Below are positions 11,661-22,162 of a stretch of 64,000 nucleotides of DNA, piece by piece. Within the stretch, counting starts at the first letter, position 1. Every line of letters begins with the position of its first letter. Made by a program: the position numbers and the translations under genes. The notes under the pieces are model-generated. The model did not search any database, was not told the DNA's origin, and saw nothing but the letters and a program-made list of their open reading frames with translations. Source of the DNA: Ectocarpus siliculosus (lineage: Eukaryota > Sar > Phaeophyceae > Ectocarpales > Ectocarpaceae). Where the stretch lies: the NCBI GenBank assembly GCA_000310025.1, contig FN649734.1, positions 2,936,241 to 3,000,240 on the forward strand, given 5' to 3'.

Positions 11661-11982
11661 TGAAAGGTAAACTACGCTGGGGTGCAGCAAGCCCGTGCTG
11701 GGCGTTACTTGGGGCACTGGGTAGTCGGCCGTGTTAGGCCGAGAGAGAGAGATTGAGGTGGCGTTGGAGTAAGCGTTGGAGAAGGAAACTTGATTGGAGA
11801 GAGCGACGGCGGTAGCGGTGGAGAGAGAGGAAGTGAGCTGCACGCACGCAAGCCTCATCACATCCGCCACGCCAAAAGGGTCCCCGTGACTGCACCGGTG
11901 GTACCCCACAACACACGAAATTCCCAACACGTATCCCCCTGGGAATTTTCACGACCAGATACTGCTGCGAGTATATCCAACA
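11661..11982 (-). repeat. 5' LTR of the copia element
   Basis: 322 bp, about 97-98% identical to 4963-5283, with TG...CA ends. Sequence just inside on the minus strand (CACTAGTGCGATATCACGG) is where a primer-binding site would sit. I do not recognise a match to initiator tRNA-Met. Confidence 0.93.
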
Positions 11983-13546
11983 ATAAGCTTCCCGGAAACC
12001 AAGTTTTGGGGCCCCTGTATCGCGCGGCGCAACTTTGGCCGATAGAGCCTTTTTTCCCCTCCTGGGGACGAAGGGAAAAAATGCCGCTCGCTTCGTTCGC
12101 TCCCCGGCTCATTATGATGGAAAAACATGTCAGTCGGTGGAACCGGTATTGACATCATTGAAAGGGTCAAGGCCATCAATCCCTGAGATCTGCCACCCGT
12201 ATCATGGCCCGTGCCATCCTGAATCCAACCACCACATGGAACATAGTCTACATTGGCGGGTTTCTTTAGCACCTTCAAATGTACAAAATATCGAACTTGT
12301 TAAGGCCCTTCATCAGTACCCGAGAGCGAAGCCGTTCTCTAAGCATGCAACACACACACACGCACGCTGCACCGGGGGGTGGAGCGCCTGGTACGCGCCC
12401 AACGTCTCGTCAGACATCAAAGCAAGGGATGGGCGGATAGTGAAACTTCACGCTTTCAGTGCAACGCTCGGTTCATCGACTCTATGACCAAGAAGCCGTT
12501 ATCTCTCCCTTCTTTAATACTTGCCGCTTGTTGAAAAAAATGTACAACTACAGTCCTTGCCATTCGACTCGGGATGGATGGAGGCGCGCTCACTCTAGTG
12601 ACTTCGAGCTTTGTCCACACAATACTCGAAAGCTGTGATGGAGGGAACAAAAACGGTGAAAAAACTGAACCAGTGGAACCGGTTGAGCCTCGCCCTTTAA
12701 TAGCTCAAGACCGCCAAGCCCGAAGGTCTGCGACTCGTACCCTAGGCCGTGCGATGCTGAAAGCCACCACATCGGCGGTTGTGAGTTGGTCGCAAAACCG
12801 AAGATCGAGCTTGGCAAGACCATTCAACAGGATCAGAGAGCGTAGAGACTTTCCCTGCAACAGACAGGAGACAGAAGACACGACGCGTTGCGGTTACAGC
12901 GGAGGGGTGCGGAACAGCGCGTGATCCATATCGTAACGTACTTCTTTTCAAATGCGGACGGGGCGTGGGTGAACATAGTGAAATCAAACCTTTGGAAAAC
13001 GCGAATGGCACAGGGACAAACATTTCTTTCCTTCTTCTCTAGTAGGCGGATCGGGTGTTTCACAGTGAGATTGGCTTCGCCAACCTCCGCTGTTGGCGCT
13101 GGGACAGCAAAGTTTGATAGCTTTCTCAACCGTAGCTTCTTCACGCATTGTAACGTTTGTCCTGTAGAACATGTACCTTCACAGTGTGACAAAAGAACCG
13201 TCGATAACTTAGCGTATGTATCAATCAGGTTACCCCCAGAAATCCGGCCACAAGGTGGCACTTCATTGTTGGGTGCATGAGGCGGGGTTGCAAGTTTTCC
13301 TGTTCAGCACCAATCACACCAATCATGTTGTTTGACAGAAGACCTGATTCGCATGAGATGCGTATGAAACCCACTTTGCAATAACTGGTCATACCTCTGA
13401 ATTCACACGTCACAATGCTGCCGATAAAACGGTAAGGTTGAATTTATTCTACGTACTTCGAAGTTGTACCTTTCAGAAAAGGAGGTAAGTGTTGGGACAC
13501 GAGGTGGTTTCTGGCTTCCTTGGAAGTGCTCGCCCCACTCACTCAC

Positions 13547-16500
13547 CGTGAGACGTGGTAAGTGGGCCAGATCGAGACTCGTCAGGCCAGGACAGGCAAT
13601 TACCAACTTCTCCACGGCGTCGTCCGTGAGATTGGCGCACGCGCGCAGGGACAAAATACGAAGATTCTTCTGCGCCGCCAATGCCTGACGGATAAGCCAA
13701 CCGGGTGTCCAATAGAGCAAGGAAGGGCGTCGGGACAAATAATCTGCTTTTTTCGGCACATGGTTTAGTCTAGGGGATGGACGGAGTGGCCGTCACCTTG
13801 TCGGCCGTGGTGAGGGAATTTTGGGTGGTGTCGCGTGCCTTACGAGATTTTTTCGAGGGTCCAGAAGCGTAAAGCTTTCCTACAAGCGAGTGAGTACTCT
13901 CGGCTCGAGGCCCGACGCCTTTTTTCAGCTGTGACGTTGAACGGCCAACCGATTAACGCAACGGTTGGTGAAGGCACGCACACATATTGCTGAGGTGTGC
14001 ATCATACCCAACCCTCGCTCCGCGGGTGGCGAACCTATGAGTCTGTTATCCTTTACGATACAACGCTTTGTTCCAGGACCACCCTAAACGTGGAGCTTTT
14101 CCGATATAGTTTGATGGACTACGGCAATTTCCACGAGCCAATGCTACGGCCATCGTCACCAAAGCCGTTACCACCATCTCACCGAATGTAACAAGAAGTT
14201 TTGTAGCCTAAGTTCCTCTGTCATGCACGCGACCTATCTACCCGAGAGTTACCTGGATGGATCTAAAGGTTATCTTGGCGCAGAGGCTGAGATCGAGGTC
14301 TCTGATACCCTTCACTCTGACGCACAGCCACTCCACGACCTCATCCTGCACGCCCACATTCCAAGCGAGGTTGAGTTGTTCCAGACGATTAAGCGTGGAC
14401 AGCCCCTGTAGGTAAGGACGCAGAAACCGAACAGCTCTTTGGACCCCCGACGAGGCGACCCACCTACACGGTCGTATCACAGGATGAATTAGAGTATCCC
14501 ACAAATGCACCTCGATATGAGGCTACATGACCTTGCACGTGTGGATTCCACGATTTCACTTTTCTGGCACTACAAGAGGGGGCCTGGCATGAAGAAAAAA
14601 TTCGAAAAAAAACACATGACCTTGCACGTGTGGATTCCACTCCTCTCCGAAAACGTCTAACCACGCTAACTATCGATTCCCAATAACAGAGGGAATACAG
14701 GTGCCTAAATCCTCGTTCTGGCACTGCAAGGGGGAATCTGGCATAAAGAAATCCCGCGAAGAAAAACACAACAACAGCCCATGATCAAGGCTTGGCGCTT
14801 ATTCACCTTAACAAGGCTCACTGTGGTAACCTTCCGAGCGTCGCTTGCAGTACTCTGGCTGACGTCAAGAGATGTTAGCTGGCGAAACCCAGCCAGGCCT
14901 TCCACAACGGCAGCAGAGGCGCCGACCCCTCGTAGGCTCTACGCGTTCACAAGAATGAATTTGGTGCTTGCGGCTCAGACGGGCGGAAGGGGACGGCGGA
15001 TTTCAAAAATTGTCCTGGTAAGGGAAATGAATCCAGAACCTGTCGTACGAAGTTGAATATTGGAGAGAGTGACCAACGCTGCCGCGTCTGCGCATTGTCA
15101 CTCTGCAGTCTAGTCGCGTGATAGTCATAGTTTCTCGGCCGTCTCACCAGTGTCCGTAGCGTCTGCTTGCAAGGGAGAAGGCTTCCGCTTGCCCCTATTC
15201 CGAGACCCTGAGAAAGAAGCAGCATCAGAGAAAATCTCGCTTCAGACATACATCTGAGGCTGTCGGTTGGTGTATATTCTCGTTTGGGTGGTGATAAAGC
15301 ACGATTAACGCTGTGCGCCCAACTCAAAAGAGTGGTCTGAAACGTCAGCTGCAAAGCTCTGAGGGTATGAAACCTACATGCTGACACGTGTGCAGATCGC
15401 ATGAAGTTCCACCTCTTCACAACCAAAGCACCGACACCGAACCCCCCCGATGAGGAATCGCCTGCTTCGCCGAGCGAAGCGGTTTCATGGCACTGGAGAG
15501 CATCAGGGCTCACCTCGCAGAAACTTAGGTCGACGTAAACAACACGCGGGAACGCCGCCGCAACGTTGGCCAGGTCGTGGTCGCGGATGGGAGTGCGGTG
15601 CAAGTCCATGATCTGTGGCCAACAAGAGTCGTGAACTGCAAAATGATGTTGTGCTGCACGAGTGAGCATGGAACGTTGTGTGGCATGGTCCTTCTCCGCC
15701 ATGGAGAAAGTCCTCGATGTCGGCTGTCCTGTGCCGGCCTCGGTTTCTAGCTCAGTAGAATACCTGCCACGACATGCGAGCTGAATGGTCGGCGCCTATG
15801 TAATCCCACAGTGGCATTCAAAACTTCAACCTGGGCACACGATATCTCTGACATTTAATATCATCACAAGGGCCATCGGCGAATGCTGAACAGACCTGAC
15901 AAGCTTTGCTTCCGATCGCCTGGAAGCGCCTGCTGACAGTCCGAAGAGCTGAGGCCACCTCAAGCGAATCTAGGAACCCACTACAAAGCGCCCGCGCGAT
16001 CACGCCATCCGGCAGATCTTCCAACTCTGCTAGACAGGAAGAAGGTGTGCAAGCGTAAGAATAGAGCGACAAGCTAACGGGTTCACTCCTGCCGTCCTAT
16101 TCTCTTCGTCCTTGTGTGCATTTCCTCGGTTCGGATCCCTGATCTCTCTCCCCTCGCTCGCGCTGTTGCTTGCTTCCACTGAGGTTGGCGCTGCCGAAGA
16201 TGCCTTAGCACCACCGGCCCGGCTTGGACGATGAGAGGTCACCAAGAGGCCTTCTCCGTCAACACCGCCATCGCTATCGTCGTTCTCACGCGCGAGGGGG
16301 TCATCGCCCACTTATTGTATCGTAGTCACCAGGTTAAACATCGACGGTGGTGGTGGCTTGTTTACGGTGCTTGCTTTTGCGTATTCGGGCTCCGACCAAG
16401 GCCACTGCTAGGCTTGCCGGCAACGTCAATGGCACGGTGCTTTGAGCCGTCCGAAGACGTGGTATTTAGTACCACCGCCGTCGCCATATGCCTTCATCAT

Positions 16501-19276
16501 GCAGGAGGTTCGTCGGACAAGCGGGAGCAGCCGTGGATTGGAAGATGTCGGCCGGGCACCCCACGTGGTTTCCAGCGTTTGAGAGGCGGTCGACCTCATG
16601 CCTTAGGCCTCTGATTCTACTCCTTCAGGCCATGCACGAGACCAGCATTGATTGGTGGAAAGTACAAGAAGAACCGATGTGAATGAAATATGTCTTGAAA
16701 TGTAGACCGACGAAGTATCATTACTTCGAACCGCCAAACGTTTTACGCATTTACTTGCGTGGCTTAGTACAAAGGCTGATTTTCGACATTGCGTTTCGCT
16801 ATGGCGCTGCCATGCTAAGATTCGGTTCTATGCGCACTTTGTCTTTCATTTCTGATGGTTACGGAACTTGCCTGCCGAATTCTGTCAGGAACTGATTCGT
16901 GCCTGGTGGAGTGCGTTGAGCCAGGAATTTTCTAGCGACGCGGGACGTTTTGCCGGGACGTCGTCGTGCGTTTCAACGGGGAAGAGCAATGGCGGTGTGC
17001 GTATAACCGGCCCATCCACTATGGCACCAGTCTTTCCACCGTTCGGTGCACAGTTTGGCGTATCGTCAGCCAGTACCATACAGGTTTTTATTCTAGTTCT
17101 AATGCATATTTTCGGCTTAGTATCCCACCACCCCTCCTTTCGTTGTGCTTACTCACATTGACTTTTTCTCCCTTCCCCTCGTCGATGGTCAAACGACTAC
17201 GGCATGCACGACTATGAGTACACCCCCCCTCGTCGACAGTGAATTCGAAGTGTCTATGCCTACAAAACTAGCTGTCCACCGCAAATGACCATAAGCCAAA
17301 CCGCTCCAGCGGGAGACTCGAACTTCGACCTGCTAAAGGAGGTTTATGAGGCTAACCACTACTTAAATAGCCCAGCAGGGAGACCGCATGTGTGCTGCGA
17401 TGGAATACGAGCGTACACAAACGACAGCAGTGGTCGGCGACGTGCAAGCATTTGCGGTTTCAGATTTGGATGCAACCGTGGTTGTTTATGAATATAACCA
17501 TCCAGTGGTCCGCGTAACTGTTTCGTGACTGGACAACAGCTACCGCTGAACAGCCTCGTTAGTCGAACCAGATTCGGCTTCCTCCAACGAGTGCCATCAC
17601 TTTTTTGTTGCTGAAATGTTTCCCCTGTGCTGTACTCCCCGCACATACTGGTGGATATTTATATGCCATTGGGGGGCAGTCCCAAGGTGTGTATACTTCT
17701 ATACAGCATATATCTTACTTTACCCGGTGCTGTGTGCGCGAAGACGACAACAGACTTCAGGCTAGTGATAACTCCCCAAGGGTGGGGCGACTGCGAAAGT
17801 ACATCGCCCCCAACATCTCGTCGTGGTGAATGATTCATGGTATCCTCGACTTGCCCGGGATATGTTTGGACTCTCCACCGATCTTCATGAAACATCTCAA
17901 TAGATAGTTGCGGTCCGTCTACTGCTGTACGGAAGTAGGTTCAGAGACCTCCTTCGCGCGTTCGTATGCATATGTTTCTCGGAGCAGCGAGCAGCCTCTC
18001 CGTCTTTTGTCAATGCAATCAGTCCGGACCGACGACACATCAAGGCAAGGTCGAGCGCTCGGGCGAGTGCGTGTGGGTTTTGTAGCGTGGAGGGCCGCGC
18101 GTACGGATCGTTTTTTTTTGTAATGCAACGAATAACACACACCTGTTGACTAATAGATCAACAAGCAATCGGGCACAGGTGGGGTTACGGAGAGCGTATG
18201 AGCTTTAACCTCGATTTGGGCGTGGTACAGTATTCACAACAACCCCCAAAACAAAAAAGGCAGGGTGTAAGACTGTTACTGGTGTCGTCTGGGAGGGCTG
18301 TAGAGCACAGCAGTACAGGACAAACCCCGATTGATTGGAGGCGACGTTGGGAGCTCGGCACACGCGTGGACTACCTGTGTTGCGTTAGAAATTTCTCTCT
18401 GGACGTTGATGACCTTCTCATCTCCCGTGATGGGTGACAGAGAGAGCGATCTAAAGGGTGCAGCAGCAGTGGATAATCGAAATCGATCTGATTCCGTGTA
18501 CTTCACAGTGGTCTACCGTAGACTCTCCACACGTTTTTTGGACGTCGCGTGCGTTTCCGTTTCTCTCCTCATGGCGGCAATGGCCGGGAGAACAAAAAAC
18601 GGCGGAGGTATTCGGAGCTGCAAGAGACAAACGGAAGAGCAATGACTCGCGCCTCAAAAGAGTGTGTGCCCAACCAATGAATACCCCACCAGACCGCAAG
18701 ACAATTGCGAGGGTCGCCGTTGGGGGGTATGCGATAATCGTACGTTTTCTTCAGCAGCTCTGTTCCCTGCAGGACACCCTACAAAATATCCATAGATGAC
18801 AGACATCTATCTGGCGAACAGCGTGCTGCGGGAAGGAGTTGTGCGCACGTTTACGTGGCACGTGCTTCTCATGCCATATGCTACGCGTTCGTCCTGTTGC
18901 GACTTCGTCCTCTCCCTTCCCTGAGCACGTGTGTGTCGATCATGTGCACAGCACGATTTCTACAGTACCTGGTACTGCACAAGCACGCTTGTGTGTATGT
19001 ATGCACATTTTGCACTTACGGATTGGATTATTCATTCATATATTTCGTGACATCTCTGTTCACCCGGAGAGCGCGTGCCTTGTTGTGTGAACGTGAATGA
19101 AATGCCGCACCTTTAGAGGATGATCGTTCTGCCTGGTCTTCAGCAGCATCCGCTCTAACGATCGCGGGAGGGTGTACTGGCCGGAACGGCGGCTTCTCAC
19201 CATCCTCCCATGCATTGCTGTTGCACCCAGCGCCAGGATCCAAATTATTTGCTTCGTTCCTGGCAGAAGCTGCTGC

Positions 19277-19308
<32 letters not shown>

Positions 19309-19387
19309 CTGCTGTTGCTGCGCCTCTCGAGTTTCTTCCCTGCTTCGTGCACCGGGCGCGCTTGCTAGAGCTAGTTTCGCTCTTCAT
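13547..19387 (-). CDS. F-box / leucine-rich-repeat protein, 3' end not located
   Basis: Proposed exons: 19111-19387 (ATG at 19387), 15896-16029, 15514-15612, 14831-14938, 14253-14405, 13547-13684. Phases join throughout (1, then 0 for the rest). Exon 1 encodes a Ser/Lys-rich then Ala/Thr-rich leader from a CAG/CTG run. Exon 2 holds the F-box core ELEDLPDGVIARAL...VSRRFQAIGS. The next four exons encode cysteine-type LRRs such as VVYVDLSFCE, LTSLDVSQ, LEQLNLAWN and LRILSLRACANLTDD. Such proteins are usually substrate receptors of SCF ubiquitin ligases, binding Skp1 through the F-box. The first intron (about 3.1 kb) is long, so linkage of exon 1 is the weakest part. The last exon ends at a good GTGAGT donor, but I could not find a further LRR or terminal exon. 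Confidence 0.65.
14522..14769. repeat. Tandem duplication inside an F-box gene intron
   Basis: Two imperfect units begin with the same 20+ bases (ACATGACCTTGCACGTGTGG) at about 14524 and 14621. Each ends with TTCTGGCACT(A/G)CAAG...GGCAT(G/A)AAGAAA...AAACAC. The second unit is about 50 bp longer. Confidence 0.8.
17188..17231 (-). repeat. G-run / GCATGC dispersed element, subtype b
   Basis: It reads GGTCAAACGACTACGGCATG then CACGACTATGAGTACACCCC on the plus strand. It is nearly identical to 24670-24712 and is the reverse complement of 45247-45303. It lies inside the long first intron proposed for the F-box gene. Confidence 0.8.
17308..17376 (-). other. tRNA-Met-like sequence, probably degenerate
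   Basis: On the minus strand, GTAGTGGTTAGCC resembles a tRNA D-arm/A-box. CCTCATAAACC resembles a CAT anticodon loop, and AAGTTCGAGTCTCCC resembles a T-arm/B-box. The T-stem and acceptor stem do not pair well, so it is more likely a pseudogene or SINE head than a working tRNA. Confidence 0.3.
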
Positions 19388-21309
19388 CCTGGTTGCTGCT
19401 GCGACGAACGAGAGCGAGGAAGGGCGAGCGAAGAGCGAGCGCAGAGAGGTTGGTTCTCTACGTGTGGGTGTGCGCGTGTGCACGGTCCAATCAAAAGATC
19501 CCAATCCCGCGGCCCACAGAGTGGGGGGGGGTCGTTGTCTTACTGTAAGTCCGGGTGGGCGGCCCCCTCTGTCGGGAAGGGTAGGACAAGACAGGAGGAG
19601 CGACAAGAATCAGCAGCAGGGCGAGTGATCGGAGAGGACGGAGCGCAGCACACGGCAGGTGTGTTTACCATAGACCTGATGTATGCAAGGATTTGTAGGG
19701 GCGTTCCTTGTGCTCTGAAATCGTGAGTCCCAACCTATACAACAGAATGCACTACCTCGCTCGTTCGCATCTGGTCCCCGATTCCTATGCGTTTCGGTAG
19801 CTACTCATCGGACGTACATTCGAGGTCCAGCAGTAGCAGCAGTTCAAGAGCGACGAGGCACAGAAGCTGAAATGACCATGCGTTGGTCTCTGAGAGCATG
19901 GGTCGCATACGCAACCAAGCCCTTCGATCAATCCCATGAGCTAACTCGGGGTGTCGCTGCTGCTGGTGCGGCCGATTCTTTACCCGACGCCGGCCGCGCA
20001 GCACCCGAACCTCAAGATTGCAGTCCCCCATCCAACCCAGCAGGCGGTTAGTGAGTGATGTGAGAGGATGCACACACCGGGCCCCATGCCAGCATAAAAG
20101 TTTGCAGATCATAGTGCGGCGATATTCCATAGGAATCCAATGTTGGGCCTCGCCCGGTTGTCCCTCCTGGAAAGTAGTTGCCTGCTGTGTGCCCTCGTTC
20201 CCGAAGACACTCAAGAGGGGAATGACTGACTACAGTACTGTGACCTCATCTCCTCTGTTTGAAGCCAAGTTTGAACTGCGCCCCCACGAAACTTCTGCTT
20301 GCTGCGATCACGCCTGCCGCCTCGCCGCTTTTCTGCCTGTGTGTGTTCATATAAACTGCTGTTGTACTAGCGTGCTGTTTTGTGCTGTTTTGTGTGTGTT
20401 CGCCCGGGCCCTCACCCCGATGTGCTCAGCACCCCGTTGGTGTGTGTTTGCCCTCGCCGATATCCTTGTCTCTGCCGTTCCCCGCGTGCCCTGGATCACT
20501 GCCTCTTGTGCCTGCTGCTGCCTGCTGCTGACCGACTACATGGCAGAGGGTACAAAGAGAAGAGAGACGGGCAGCGGTGACGGGGAAGGGGTGTTGAGAG
20601 CGGGACACCCCACAGCGCACGGGACAAGGCAAAGAGGGCTGCTGTTGGTCCTGCCTGTTTTTTCGCCGCAGCGCTGTCACCCCAGGGCCAACATCCAACA
20701 TCCTACACACACCGCACCGACGAGCTTCCACACGAGAAGGAAGAGAGACGGGGGTGGCATCCTCTGCGGCGAACATTCCGTTGATTCTCTGGGGTTTTCT
20801 TTTTTCCCCGGGAAACGCGCACGGATCCGGGAGGACAAAGGCAGGGGGCGGGAAGACCTCTGCCCCGACCTGCTGCTGCTGCTGCCGCCGCCGCCGCCGA
20901 GTGTACGGTGGGGATGCTCCAAGGAAGGATCTAGGGAAGCACAAGCGAGAGAGCAAGAAGCAAGAGGCGGCGTTCGTCGCCCGTAAGGAAAAGCTTTTTT
21001 ATCTCCGCTACATCGCGGCACACGGCCAAGAATCAGCTGCTTTGGTAACAGAACGCCGTTCTTCAACAAGAAGAGTCGGAGCGGGGTTGAGCCTGGGTTA
21101 TTCTTGCCAGGACGAACGTGGCGGGTGGCTGCGTCCTGCTACAAGCAGGCGGCGCTGCCAGGCTGATTCCCCTCGCGCTCGCAGGAAGGACAACCAGAGG
21201 CGCCAGCGTTATAGCCCCTGCGCGCACCAGCCAGCCACCGGCGTTGTGTGTCCGGCGTCAGCGATACTGAGGGAGGAGAGGGAACGGTGGCGTAGTGGGT
21301 ACGGCGGTG
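19388..21309. other. Divergent intergenic region between F-box and importin-like genes
   Basis: The region separates a minus-strand start (19387) from a plus-strand start (21310), so it probably holds both promoters. Long ORFs here (for example 20018-20986 on plus) are Cys/Arg/Pro-rich with no motif and look like GC-rich noise. Short CTG/GCC runs are present. No TATA-like or other element can be assigned with confidence. Confidence 0.4.
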
Positions 21310-22124
21310 ATGGGGGCCGATAGCGGGAGAGCAAGCGATACACAACGACACCCGCAGCAGGTGGGTTCGGCGGGGTTCTCGCCCCAATCCGCGGCGGCGA
21401 TAGCGACCTATCCGACGGGAGCAGCGGCGGCGGCGGCGGCGGCGACATCCACGGCCGGGAGCGGGGGGGGAGAAGAGGGCGAGAGCTCTTGTCCTCTCTC
21501 TCGAAATAGTGTCGGCCAGCAGCAGCAGGTGCCAGGGTACTCCGCAGCAGCAACCGCAGCGGCGGTGATGATCTTCTCCGGAGAAGAGGTGATGCTCGAC
21601 AGCGGGGGGGGCAGCAGCGGCGGTTGCGACTACATCCCGGCGCCAGCAGTAGCGGCGGCCGCAGCAGCAGCCGCAGCGGATGTCGGCCTCGCCACGCCAG
21701 CACTACCCAGCGGTGGCGGCGGCGGCGGCGGCGGGGCCGGAGGTGAAGTCTACTTCTCCGCGGCCGGGCCGTTGGTAGTGGACGAGCATTCTTCGGCGGC
21801 GGCAGCGGCGGCGGCGGTGGCGGCGTACACCGGCGGGATGCTGGCGAAGGGGGGAGGCGGCGGGTACGCGGGACCTTCGCACGAGGAGGTGCAGCAGCAA
21901 CAGCAGCAGCAGCAGCAGACTCTGCCGCTATCGCCCCCGCTGGCGCCGCTTGATAAGGACAGGTTCAAGTGAGTTTCGTTTTCCCTGGCGGTTCCACCGC
22001 CAAGTAGAAGTACAATCATGGTGCTGGGACTGGCTGGGCGAGAGAGATCTCCTGCCCGGTCGCTAACTGGGAAGCGTTTCGACAAGGCGCGCTCAAGCGG
22101 CCATCGTTGCTGCTGCTATTGTTG

Positions 22125-22162
<38 letters not shown>

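Larger units (their letters stand above)
4963..11982 (-). mobile_element. Ty1/copia LTR retrotransposon, defective, about 7.0 kb
   Basis: Two direct repeats of 321 and 322 bp, each with TG...CA ends, bracket a minus-strand coding region. Its order is gag with a zinc knuckle, aspartic protease (VADSGAS), integrase, reverse transcriptase (HVDDIF), RNase H. Integrase before RT places it in Ty1/copia (Pseudoviridae-type) rather than gypsy. A purine-rich tract lies directly inside the 3' LTR, and a near-perfect 5-bp target duplication flanks the ends. The two LTRs differ at only about eight positions, which implies a fairly recent insertion. However, pol carries two in-frame stops (6924-6926 and 6000-6002) and several frame changes, so this copy is not autonomous as read. 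It lies between the mS23-like and F-box genes and interrupts neither. Confidence 0.93.

Noticed and set aside
20018-20986. 322-codon plus-strand ORF upstream of the importin-like gene
   Set aside because: Cys/Arg/Pro-rich, GC-driven open frame without domains; competing ORFs exist on the minus strand. It is more likely promoter and 5' UTR sequence.
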